In this document: piece by piece, positions 1 to 6,707 of the stretch | Numbering within the stretch: position 1 is the first letter of the stretch | Layout of the letters: every line of letters begins with the position of its first letter | Source: Candidatus Njordarchaeota archaeon | Lineage (GTDB): Archaea; Asgardarchaeota; Njordarchaeia; Njordarchaeales; Njordarchaeaceae | Assembly (NCBI GenBank): GCA_029856615.1 | Contig: JAHKLF010000018.1 | Location: 1-13,412 of the forward strand | DNA length: 13,412 bases | Reading direction: 5' to 3' | Notes under the pieces: model-generated | Seen by the model: only the letters and a program-made list of their open reading frames with translations | Told to the model about the DNA's origin: nothing | The model's database searches: none | Program-made: the position numbers and the translations under genes

Positions 1-820
1 AGAAGGTACATTTCAATCTCATGATGGATTAAAACTTTTCTATCGTTATTGGGCTCCAATTGAGCGAAGGAGTGTAATCATAGGTGTTCACGGCTATGCG
101 GAGCATTCGGGTAGATATAATCATGTGGGAGAAAAATTGGCGTCCAACGGCTTTGCGTTTTACATGCATGATTTAAGAGGGCACGGAAACTCAGGGGGTG
201 AGAGAGGCTATGTAAGATCGTTCTCCGAATTTATAGATGATCTCCATTTATTTATGGATAGAATTCTGGAGGAGGTGGAGGAAGAAAAAGTTTTTCTCTT
301 TGGTCATAGTATGGGGGGATTAATAGCAACGATATATGCTATAGAACATCCTGAAAGACTTAAGGGACTCATTCTTTCGGGTCCGGCGTTGATGTCTGGA
401 ATAAAAGTATCGCCTATCTCATTTGTGTTACTCAAAATTATAGCTGCCATAAGGCCTAAATATAGGCCGAAAATAAAAATAGACGCTTCGTTGTTGACTA
501 ATGATCCTGAAGTTAATAAGGCATATGAAGAGGATCCCTTAGTGTTTAAGCGAGGAACAATACGGCTTTTAACAGAAATGCTCAAAGCAATGGATTATGC
601 TATAGCTAACGCGGATAAAATCCGGGTACCAACAATCATTTTTCACGGTAAGGAGGATAAAATAGTACCTCTGCAAGCTTCGCAAGTATTATTTGATAAA
701 ATTTCCATAGAGGACAAGGAACTAGTATTGATGGATAATACTAAGCATGAAGTTCTAAATGATTTGAAAAAAGAAGAAGCTTTAAACAAAATAATCCAAT
801 GGTTAACCAAGCGTTTATAA
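1..820 (+). CDS. Alpha/beta hydrolase, monoacylglycerol lipase type (5' end cut by window edge)
   Basis: The frame is open from base 2 to the TAA at 818-820, giving 272 visible residues. The GTG at 125 is an internal valine codon, not the start, because conserved sequence lies before it: VHGYAEHSGRY at visible residues 29-39 is the oxyanion-hole HG plus the EHSGRY signature of monoacylglycerol lipases and lysophospholipases. The nucleophile elbow is GHSMGG with Ser103 (codon at 308-310). The acid is probably Asp219 in GKEDKIVP (codon at 656) and the base His249 in TKHEVLND (codon at 746). The triad is therefore complete. The family cleaves acyl esters of glycerol or lysophospholipids, usually in the cytoplasm or at the membrane face. 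I see no hydrophobic segment long enough to be a membrane anchor in the visible part. Probably only 10-20 residues are missing upstream. A role in feeding glycerol to the glpK/glpABC genes is possible but is inferred from proximity only; substrate cannot be read from sequence. Confidence 0.88.
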   Translation, partial: EGTFQSHDGLKLFYRYWAPIERRSVIIGVHGYAEHSGRYNHVGEKLASNGFAFYMHDLRGHGNSGGERGYVRSFSEFIDDLHLFMDRILEEVEEEKVFLFGHSMGGLIATIYAIEHPERLKGLILSGPALMSGIKVSPISFVLLKIIAAIRPKYRPKIKIDASLLTNDPEVNKAYEEDPLVFKRGTIRLLTEMLKAMDYAIANADKIRVPTIIFHGKEDKIVPLQASQVLFDKISIEDKELVLMDNTKHEVLNDLKKEEALNKIIQWLTKRL

Positions 821-1014
821 GACTATTATTTATCGTTTTTAAGTCTTCTCCAGAGAGATCTAGAAGAATAAGAAGAGATAAATGTTAAAAGCAAGTTTTC
901 AAAAATCAGAAAGATTTAATACCTTAAGTGTGCGTAATAAATTATTGATTTTTCTTTCATTTTCTCCTCACACTTTCCTTAATCCCCATAATTTCAATAA
1001 TCTCGGTGATTTTT
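821..1014. other. Intergenic region between hydrolase and cytidylyltransferase genes
   Basis: No convincing gene is seen. A T-rich stretch at about 826-840 follows the hydrolase stop and could end its transcript. An A/T element at 910-922 (aaagatttaatac) resembles a BRE plus TATA box and could serve the following gene with a leader of about 70 bases. The last part, 940-975, is rich in T and pyrimidines. Confidence 0.35.
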
Positions 1015-1833
1015 ATGATACGTGAAGCTGTCATATTGGCGGGGGGTATAAGCAAGAGATTGCAGGGGTACACGGGGGGACGGCCAAAATGGATGATCGA
1101 GATACATGGTAGACCCCTTATATCATATCCTATTATGGTGCTAAGAAGCATTGGAGTAAAGAGATTCGTAGTAGTTGTTTCAGAAGTATGGTCTCAGAAG
1201 ATGGAGAGTATCCTGAATGCACTTGATATCGATTTTTGTATTGTACGCAATGACGCGGTTGATAGAGAGAATGGATATAGCTTCCTATTGAGTGGAAAAT
1301 ACGTGACTTCAGATAGCTTCTTTTTGAGCATGAGCGATCATATTTACTCAACAGGTCTAGCTAAAAATTTATTAATTCAGAGATTTAAAAACATAGATAT
1401 ATTAATTTGCGGCGATAAAAAGCCGGAATATATCAATATAGATGAAGCTACAAAAATCCTTACAGATAACAATGGTCATGTAATTAAGATAGGCAAGAAT
1501 CTTAGATCCTATACCTATGTTGATACTGGGCTATTTCTCATAAGAAAAAGATTATTTAAAGTAGCGGAAATGCTTAGTTCAGAGAAATTTTCATTTAGTT
1601 TCTCCGACATAATAAATAGAGCCATAAAACTTAACTATGTAGTCAAAGTTGCTGGCATTACTAGGGGATTCTGGACAGAGATAGATACTGTCAAAGATCT
1701 AATGGAGGCATTAAAAGGCAAGAGGAGAAGAGTAGTGGAATTTGTTCTTGACGAGTTAAGGATTGAGAGAAGAATAAGTGAGCAAGAATTACTCTTGATG
1801 AGATTGCGAGATTATAAGGAGCATATCATATGA
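1015..1833 (+). CDS. Inositol-1-phosphate cytidylyltransferase-like nucleotidyltransferase (IPCT)
   Basis: Predicted to join CTP and L-myo-inositol-1-phosphate to CDP-inositol, the first dedicated step of di-myo-inositol phosphate synthesis in hyperthermophiles. The 272-residue protein has the nucleotidyltransferase P-loop LAGGISKRL (8-16) followed by PK (24-25), and the metal-binding pair SDH (107-109). It also carries stretches I recall as characteristic of the IPCT domain of the Archaeoglobus bifunctional enzyme: ENGYSFLL (85-92), DHIYS (108-112), NIDEATKI (141-148), VIKIGKNL (156-163) and VDTGLFLI (169-176), with a late metal ligand candidate Asp224. About 35 basic and charged residues follow the catalytic fold. 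I chose ATG 1015 over the in-frame GTG at 1006 because GGTGA at 1005-1009 is a ribosome binding site five bases before the ATG and contains that GTG. The next gene starts 32 bases after the stop on the same strand, consistent with an operon. Other sugar-phosphate nucleotidyltransferases are possible but fit less well. Confidence 0.8.
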   Translation: MIREAVILAGGISKRLQGYTGGRPKWMIEIHGRPLISYPIMVLRSIGVKRFVVVVSEVWSQKMESILNALDIDFCIVRNDAVDRENGYSFLLSGKYVTSDSFFLSMSDHIYSTGLAKNLLIQRFKNIDILICGDKKPEYINIDEATKILTDNNGHVIKIGKNLRSYTYVDTGLFLIRKRLFKVAEMLSSEKFSFSFSDIINRAIKLNYVVKVAGITRGFWTEIDTVKDLMEALKGKRRRVVEFVLDELRIERRISEQELLLMRLRDYKEHII

Positions 1834-1865
1834 TATGAATAAATTATCTTAAGGGGTACAATATA

Positions 1866-3098
1866 ATGATAGAGGTTCTAATCATATTAAGTAGGGATTC
1901 TCGCCCAGAATTAAAGATTTGTGGTGTACCAGTAATAGTACGTATAGTAAGAGCACTATATAACGCTGGATTGAGGGATATCATTATTTCTGATGGAGAG
2001 CATTTAGAGAAGATAAAAAGGATCTTTAGTAATGGAGAAAAGCTGGGGCTCAACATTAGATATGACTTAGACGATATTCGCGGAGATGCAGTCATAATCC
2101 TATCTTCAAAAATCTTAATTGATGAAAAGCTTGTTGAAGAATTGATCAAACAGCAACCAAATACGCTATTTACAATCAAAGATAACGATAAAGAAATTCC
2201 AGTTGCTGCACTTATAAAAAGCGAGGAGGTCAGTAAATTTATACCATTATTTGAAGAACAAGACACAATGAATTTTAGAAAAATAGCAGAGGAATACGGA
2301 TTAAACGTTATTCGCATTGATCAGATCAAAGTATATTATGATTACTTAAGAAGACATTTAGAATTGCTAGCTATTCCAGTACGAAATGAAAAGGAATGCA
2401 AGGAAGCAGCGAGAGTATTAGTTTCAAGAACTCAGAAGGGGCTCCACATATTTGCAAGTGTAAATAGATTTTTTGAAAATGCATTAGTAAGAATTTTCTG
2501 TAACCATACATGGATAACACCAAATAGAGTGACAATACTTTCGAATATCACAGCCTATCTAACAGCGCTTTTATTTATACTACAGAGGCCGTATCTAGCG
2601 ATAATTATGGGCTTTATTACCGCTATACTCGACGGAACAGATGGTAAACTAGCGCGAGTTCGAGGCATCCTCACGAAACTTGGTAAAATAGAACATAGTT
2701 TTGATATGTTATTCGAGCAGATAATATACGTTTCATGGATATATTATGTTTATACTGTAACTAATTCATTGCTCACACTAATATTAGGGTTAGTATTCTT
2801 AGTCTCTGACTCCTTTACTAGACACATTTACATGCAGTTTAGAATATCAACAGGGAAAAATTTACTTTTAATGTCAAGAATTGATAGAATTATAGCTAAA
2901 ATCGATGGTAGAAGGAATATGTGGTTTTTATATATGTTAATAGGAATAATAACATATCCATTCTACGGGCTAATTTTAATGCTTATTCACTCAATTGCGA
3001 CTTCAACAGTGTATGCAATTAGAGCAATTTATCATTTAAGACGAATTGATATTGAACAAGGAACAAAAAGTTGGATGGATATAATCTACAAAAGCTAA
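1866..3098 (+). CDS. CDP-alcohol phosphatidyltransferase with degenerate N-terminal nucleotidyltransferase domain (DIPP synthase-like)
   Basis: Predicted membrane enzyme that moves the phosphoinositol group of CDP-inositol to inositol-1-phosphate, giving phosphorylated di-myo-inositol phosphate. It has 410 residues. Residues 1-160 resemble a nucleotidyltransferase fold (KICGVPVIVRIVRAL at 17-31 matches the usual G-x-P-L-I helix), but the glycine-rich loop is reduced to LSRDSRPE and SS replaces the expected metal-binding Asp near residue 80. That domain looks inactive. Residues 195-395 form the transferase domain with about six membrane segments and the motif D256-x2-D259-G-x2-A263-R264, then G273, E276 and D280. 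The third Asp of the family motif is thus Glu, one residue early. ATG 1866 follows AGGGG at 1852-1856. The active cytidylyltransferase is the gene immediately upstream, so the pair is a split and partly duplicated version of the fused IPCT/DIPPS arrangement. An archaetidylinositol-type lipid synthase is the main alternative. Confidence 0.72.
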   Translation: MIEVLIILSRDSRPELKICGVPVIVRIVRALYNAGLRDIIISDGEHLEKIKRIFSNGEKLGLNIRYDLDDIRGDAVIILSSKILIDEKLVEELIKQQPNTLFTIKDNDKEIPVAALIKSEEVSKFIPLFEEQDTMNFRKIAEEYGLNVIRIDQIKVYYDYLRRHLELLAIPVRNEKECKEAARVLVSRTQKGLHIFASVNRFFENALVRIFCNHTWITPNRVTILSNITAYLTALLFILQRPYLAIIMGFITAILDGTDGKLARVRGILTKLGKIEHSFDMLFEQIIYVSWIYYVYTVTNSLLTLILGLVFLVSDSFTRHIYMQFRISTGKNLLLMSRIDRIIAKIDGRRNMWFLYMLIGIITYPFYGLILMLIHSIATSTVYAIRAIYHLRRIDIEQGTKSWMDIIYKS

Positions 3099-3167
3099 GA
3101 ACTTAAAAGTGCAATACAATAAAATTTATGTGAGATAATAGACTAGTAGCATTTTTTAAAAGTATCT

Positions 3168-3174
3168 AGGAGGT
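3168..3174 (+). promoter_or_regulatory. Strong Shine-Dalgarno site deciding a mini-gene start
   Basis: AGGAGGT is the full anti-16S match and lies six bases before the ATG at 3181. An in-frame ATG at 3175 touches the site directly and so is an unlikely start. This site is the main reason to believe the 46-residue gene that follows is translated. Confidence 0.75.
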
Positions 3175-3180
3175 ATGTAC

Positions 3181-3321
3181 ATGCCCAAGTGCGCATATTG
3201 TCAGAAAGAAATAGATGAGAAAGATGCGATTAAGTTCCAAAGAAAAGGAAAAACATTATACTTTTGTAGTGAGGAGCATTTAGAGTACTTTCTCGGTAAA
3301 CATCTAGGAAAATCCTGTTAA
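3181..3321 (+). CDS. 46-residue TRASH/YHS-like zinc-binding mini-protein
   Basis: Reads MPKCAYCQKEIDEKDAIKFQ and continues to TAA at 3319-3321. The ligands are Cys4-x2-Cys7, then Cys29-x3-His33 in the segment YFCSEEHLEYF, with a further Cys46 at the very end. A pair of metal ligands, about 21 residues with a beta hairpin (IKFQRKGKTLYF), then C-x3-H or C-x3-C followed by an aromatic-rich helix, is the layout of the TRASH and related MYM/YHS-type zinc domains, which in archaea are linked to metal sensing or delivery. The ligand set CC-CH rather than CC-CC is a variation. The protein is a single bare domain with no DNA-binding or transport part. It stands alone, 82 bases after the phosphatidyltransferase gene and convergent with glycerol kinase, whose stop is only four bases away. 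Its partner is unknown. The strong ribosome binding site and ordered cysteine spacing make it a real gene in my view. Confidence 0.75.
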   Translation: MPKCAYCQKEIDEKDAIKFQRKGKTLYFCSEEHLEYFLGKHLGKSC

Positions 3322-3325
3322 TTTA

Positions 3326-4891
3326 TTATAAACCGATCTCAGAGAGAAGTTTAGCCCATTTTAGGCATCTCTCAACAGCCAATTTCCATCCCTTATACAA
3401 CTTCTCCCTTTCCTCAATACTCATCTTAGGTTCAAATATTGTATCAATCCTCCATAAGCTCTTTATCTCATCTAAACTTTCCCAATAATCTACAGCTAAA
3501 CCAGCTAAATAAGCAGCTCCAAGAGACGTTGTTTCAAAAATTACAGGTCTAATGATTCTCTTTCCTAAAATATCTGCTTGGAACTGCATTAACCAGTTAT
3601 TCTTAGCAGCACCTCCATCTACCCTCAATTCGGAGATCCTAATATCCGCATCAGCCTCCATTGATTCAATTACATCGCGAGTCTGATAAGCAATGGCTTC
3701 CAACGCAGCCCTTACAAGGTGCTCAATAGAAGTTCCTCGTGTTATTCCAATAATTAGCCCCCGAGCGTATTGATCCCAATATGGAGCGCCTAAACCAACA
3801 AAGGCGGGTACGAAATACACTCCCGCATTGTCCGTGACCCTCTGAGCATAATTCTCGCTTTCTGCAGCGCTTCTGATTATTTTAAGACCGTCCCGTAACC
3901 ATTGAATTGCAGCTCCAGTAATAAAAATACTTCCCTCAAGGGCATATATTACATCTTTTTTCCTCAGTCCCCATGCTATTGTTGTGAGTAGACCGTGTTT
4001 GGATCTTATTGCTTTCTTACCCGTATTTAGTAAGAGGAAGTTTCCTGTTCCATAAGTGTTTTTAACCATACCTGGCTCATAGCAAGCCTGTCCGAATAGA
4101 GCTGCTTGTTGATCTCCAGCATCTCCCGTAATAGGAATTTCTGAGCCAAAAATTTTATTATCGGTAAAACCATAAATTTCCTCATCGCTCGATGGGCGAG
4201 GTTCTGGTAATATTTCTTCCGGTATTCCTAGTATCTCAAGAATATCTTCATCCCATTCCAATTTATGTATGTTGAAAATCATAGTGCGTGACGCGTTACT
4301 ATAATCGATAACGTGAGCTTTTCCTCCCGTCATTCTCCATATTAAGAATGTATCAATAGTACCAAATAAGACGCCTCCTTTTTTGGCTTTTTCTTTAAGT
4401 CCGGGTATATTGTCTAATAACCATTTAATCTTAGGACCAGAGAAATACGAATCCGGGATTAATCCAGTCTTCTTTATTATCTCCTCTTCATATTCACGTC
4501 TTAACCAATCAACTATATTAGATGTTCTTCTGCATTGCCATACAATTGCGTTATATACCGGTTTACCTGTATTCTTATCCCATATGATAGTTGTCTCACG
4601 CTGATTTGTAATTCCGATTGCAGCTATAGAATTCATATCAATATTAGCTTGACTTAAGGCTGTCTTTATAGCTTTTAATTGGGCTTCCCAAATTTCCTCT
4701 GGATTATGCTCCACCCATCCTGGTTTAGGATAATGTTGAGGGAATTCATATTGGCCAATACCAAGCATTCTGGATTGCTTATCCCAAATGATAGCTCGAG
4801 CACTAGTTGTTCCTTCATCAATTGAAAGAATATACTTATTCTCGCTCAGAAGAATCCCCCTTTTCAGTACTTCGAGGCAATAGTTTATCAC
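3326..4891 (-). CDS. glpK: Glycerol kinase
   Basis: Transfers phosphate from ATP to glycerol, giving sn-glycerol-3-phosphate in the cytoplasm. It is an FGGY-family kinase. Numbering from the GTG at 4891, the phosphate loop is DEGTTSARA at 25-33 (usually DQGTTS; Glu for Gln is a mild change). Other family signatures follow in the expected order: GITNQRETT, AIVWQCRRT, ITGDAGDQQAALFGQ, KNTYGTGNFLLLNTG, ITGAAIQWLRDG, FVGLGAPYWDQYARG and the C-terminal ELRVDGGAAKNNWLMQFQAD. The first GTG gives 521 residues, but the family is near 500 and homology begins at about residue 17. The better start is probably the CTG at 4849-4847 (507 residues), six bases after AGGGGG, or another non-ATG codon nearby; see the finding. 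The gene faces away from the 4998 gene and is separated by it from the glpABC operon that uses its product. No glycerol facilitator gene is visible. Confidence 0.95.
   Translation of the reverse strand: MINYCLEVLKRGILLSENKYILSIDEGTTSARAIIWDKQSRMLGIGQYEFPQHYPKPGWVEHNPEEIWEAQLKAIKTALSQANIDMNSIAAIGITNQRETTIIWDKNTGKPVYNAIVWQCRRTSNIVDWLRREYEEEIIKKTGLIPDSYFSGPKIKWLLDNIPGLKEKAKKGGVLFGTIDTFLIWRMTGGKAHVIDYSNASRTMIFNIHKLEWDEDILEILGIPEEILPEPRPSSDEEIYGFTDNKIFGSEIPITGDAGDQQAALFGQACYEPGMVKNTYGTGNFLLLNTGKKAIRSKHGLLTTIAWGLRKKDVIYALEGSIFITGAAIQWLRDGLKIIRSAAESENYAQRVTDNAGVYFVPAFVGLGAPYWDQYARGLIIGITRGTSIEHLVRAALEAIAYQTRDVIESMEADADIRISELRVDGGAAKNNWLMQFQADILGKRIIRPVIFETTSLGAAYLAGLAVDYWESLDEIKSLWRIDTIFEPKMSIEEREKLYKGWKLAVERCLKWAKLLSEIGL
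4856..4861 (-). promoter_or_regulatory. Shine-Dalgarno-like AGGGGG inside the annotated glpK 5' end
   Basis: Read on the minus strand, AAAAGGGGG is followed by ATTCTT and then CTG. There is no ATG, GTG or TTG in frame between this site and the conserved ILSIDEGTT region. The spacing of six bases to the CTG at 4849 is ideal, which suggests an unusual start codon or a base error. Confidence 0.4.
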
Positions 4892-4900
4892 AAATAATGA

Positions 4901-4915
4901 TAAATAAAAATTTTA
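4901..4915 (-). promoter_or_regulatory. Candidate TATA element for glpK
   Basis: The minus strand reads TAAAATTTTTATTTA. With the usual archaeal spacing of about 26 bases from the centre, transcription would begin near 4882-4884. That is already inside the GTG-started frame and about 33 bases before the CTG at 4849, so it favours the shorter protein. A second A/T core at 4941-4950 could instead give a start near 4920. Confidence 0.35.
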
Positions 4916-4941
4916 GCTGGTTTTTACGTTTAATTACGACA

Positions 4942-4950
4942 AATATTTAA
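4942..4950 (+). promoter_or_regulatory. Candidate TATA element for the 4998 gene
   Basis: AATATTTAA lies about 50 bases before the ATG at 4998, predicting a transcript start near 4972 and a leader of about 25 bases that holds the GAGGT site at 4987-4991. It lies within the short direct repeat at 4929-4956. Confidence 0.4.
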
Positions 4951-4997
4951 TGACAAGTAACCGAGTAATATGCTAACACGTAGAGTGAGGTTATTTA

Positions 4998-5663
4998 ATG
5001 GAGTCAGAATTAATTAAAATGCTATTAGATAAGTATAAAGATCAAATTAAGGCAATTTCGATTTCTAAAGAGGACTTAATAACGGTTTTCTGCGTATCTC
5101 AGACCATAGATAGAATCGAAAACATATCAATCGACGATAAACCAATCATAATTAAGATCAGATCGCTAATTCGTCTTAATGAATTAATAAGTAATCCCAC
5201 TGCAGAGATGCCTATAGAACTTGGTCCTATAATGCATTTCCAAACAATCTTTGATCCTCAGAATACATTTCTAAACTTGCGAAATCAGATACGTAACATA
5301 TCGCCTGTAAAGATTATTAGCGCTGCAAGAGACGCCTACAATAAAGCATTTGCCTACTATTTAATGGCAACTAAATTTTACGAGAATAAGAAGTTGCTCG
5401 CATTTAAATTTTCGATAAGAGAATTCGCAAAACATATAGCATTAATGGTGGCTATTCTTAATAACATTTTCTTTAAGACGGAATATGAGTTCTTTATGGT
5501 GAAAAGGCTAACGCATCAGCCATCTAAGTATCATAGATTGATGGCTATTTTATTTGAACATGAACTAGCATCTTTAGAATCTAAGAGGAGATCATTAGAA
5601 GAATTGTGGAAGAATTGTAAAGAATTCTGGGAAAGGATGCTTAGTAATTCTCAGGTATCATAA
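4998..5663 (+). CDS. Unrecognised protein, possibly a degenerate nucleotidyltransferase with a HEPN-like helical tail
   Basis: The 221-residue protein starts at ATG 4998, seven bases after GAGGT (4987-4991). I do not recognise it with certainty. Residues 1-95 look alpha/beta: a leading helix, then strands ITVFCVS (28-34) and IIIKIRSLIRL (50-60), then GPIMHFQTIFDP (76-87). The last stretch resembles the end of minimal nucleotidyltransferase domains, where a strand is followed by a D-x-D/N turn and a helix. The catalytic GS...DxD motif of active nucleotidyltransferases is missing. Residues 105-215 are almost all helical and amphipathic, with the pattern AARDAYNKAFAYYLMATKFYEN near 109-130, like the four-helix HEPN fold, but the R-x4-6-H RNase signature is not clear. 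No signal peptide or convincing membrane segment is seen. The gene sits between glpK and the glpABC operon on the other strand, and its stop is 23 bases from the convergent membrane-protein gene. A regulatory role in glycerol use is conceivable but unsupported. Confidence 0.6.
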   Translation: MESELIKMLLDKYKDQIKAISISKEDLITVFCVSQTIDRIENISIDDKPIIIKIRSLIRLNELISNPTAEMPIELGPIMHFQTIFDPQNTFLNLRNQIRNISPVKIISAARDAYNKAFAYYLMATKFYENKKLLAFKFSIREFAKHIALMVAILNNIFFKTEYEFFMVKRLTHQPSKYHRLMAILFEHELASLESKRRSLEELWKNCKEFWERMLSNSQVS

Positions 5664-5686
5664 GTAGCCATCGTATACCAGATGAC

Positions 5687-6376
5687 TTATTTTGTGTGAA
5701 AGATTTCTTCCACCTCCCACTTCTCTTCCAGTTCTTCTAATTCTTCAGGCGGAAGTTCTTCTCTCCATAGAAAGTACCAATACGGAAGCAAAAATGAAGT
5801 CAGAATAGTAAAAGCGGTTAATAATCCAATAAATCCGCCAAGTATGAATCCTAATAACGAGCCTAAGTATAGAGAGAAAATTAGCATCAAGTAAGTATTC
5901 TCAGCTATTCGTGGTGCGAAGAGCATTACAGAGATTATACCGCTCATCCACCATGCGATTATGGGGATAAAAACGAGTAATATTGTTTTAAATAATCCGT
6001 ATTTCTTGATATGGTACTTCCAAAACCATGAAGCTGTTATAAAAACGGCAGGCATGGCCCAGCCAGTTGCTGTTGCATAAGCCATCCATTCCTCGCCCCT
6101 TAGACCTACTTTTCTTACATAGTATAAGTTACCAATCCTAATGACAGAGAAAGCCCAATTTCCATTAACAAAAAGATCGATTTCGTCCCCTAGATTTCCT
6201 CTTATGATTCTGATGTCGCTGAATTCGGTTTCAGCGAAGAAATCTAATACTTGCTCAATAGTCATGGGTTTCCATTTAGTGCTCAGTGAGGGAGGAGGGC
6301 CCTTATAATCGAGCATTCTTTCCAATGTGTCTCGCGTTAAGCGCATTATAAACTCCAATAATAGCTCATCATACAT
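5687..6376 (-). CDS. Four-helix membrane protein, last gene of the glp operon; function unknown
   Basis: A 229-residue protein. Residues 1-95 are soluble, with a short amphipathic start, the segment PPPSLSTKWKPMTIEQVLDF (27-46) and a small beta region up to YYVRKVGLRGEEW (85-97). About four hydrophobic segments follow at 99-118, 130-154, 162-182 and 183-204. The tail from 205 to 229 is strongly acidic (EELPPEELEELEEKWEVEE). There are no cysteines and no clear haem-ligand pair, so a b-type cytochrome is not obvious, although H122 and H227 exist. I cannot assign a family. Its ATG is 32 bases after the glpC stop on the same strand, so it is probably co-transcribed with glpABC. That position, with a GlpC that lacks its own membrane-attaching part, suggests a membrane anchor or quinone-side subunit; this is inference from context only. 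Convergent with the 4998 gene. Confidence 0.72.
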   Translation of the reverse strand: MYDELLLEFIMRLTRDTLERMLDYKGPPPSLSTKWKPMTIEQVLDFFAETEFSDIRIIRGNLGDEIDLFVNGNWAFSVIRIGNLYYVRKVGLRGEEWMAYATATGWAMPAVFITASWFWKYHIKKYGLFKTILLVFIPIIAWWMSGIISVMLFAPRIAENTYLMLIFSLYLGSLLGFILGGFIGLLTAFTILTSFLLPYWYFLWREELPPEELEELEEKWEVEEIFHTK

Positions 6377-6408
6377 GTTACCTTGTTTTGGAGCTAATAA
6401 AAAAGTAT

Positions 6409-6705
6409 TTATTTTTGCATTTTTCGCGTTGTTATGTCCGAGAAAATGCTCTTCCCAATATAAATTACTGCCTTTGTAATATCTAGATTTCTAGGACATA
6501 TTATCTTGCATGCACCACATTTCAAACATAAATATATCACATCATCTACATACACTTTATTTATGGGATTTCTAAGAGAATTTTGAATGATCTTAGGGGA
6601 AATGATTTCTTGGTTTAAATCGACTATTAAAGGACAAACATGTAAGCATAACAAGCAATGCAGACACTTATTTATCTCATCTAAAATGTCCAAATAATGC
6701 ATCAT
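6409..6705 (-). CDS. glpC: Short GlpC/HdrC-like double [4Fe-4S] protein
   Basis: A 98-residue electron-transfer protein with two full CxxCxxCxxxCP motifs: Cys14, 17, 20, 24 with Pro25, and Cys60, 63, 66, 70 with Pro71. This spacing and the segment between the motifs are those of the HdrC and GlpC N-terminal domain. In bacterial GlpC (about 400 residues) two cysteine-rich CCG domains follow and help bind the complex to the membrane; here the protein stops after about 28 more residues, so both CCG domains are absent. ATG 6705 lies two bases after the glpB stop and behind GGGGTGAG inside the end of glpB, so translation is probably coupled. The order glpA-glpB-glpC is the classical one, so the most likely job is to pass electrons from the GlpAB dehydrogenase to a membrane acceptor. 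An HdrC-like shuttle is the alternative reading. Confidence 0.85.
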   Translation of the reverse strand: MMHYLDILDEINKCLHCLLCLHVCPLIVDLNQEIISPKIIQNSLRNPINKVYVDDVIYLCLKCGACKIICPRNLDITKAVIYIGKSIFSDITTRKMQK

Positions 6706-6707
6706 TC

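Noticed and set aside
125..820. Hydrolase starting at GTG 125
   Set aside because: The frame is open to the left edge and the oxyanion-hole sequence VHGYAEHSGRY lies before this codon, so the gene is longer.
1844..2317. Long minus-strand frame of 157 codons opposite the phosphatidyltransferase gene
   Set aside because: It is rich in Ser, Ile and Phe with no motif, and lies fully opposite a gene with clear domain structure, so it is a shadow frame.
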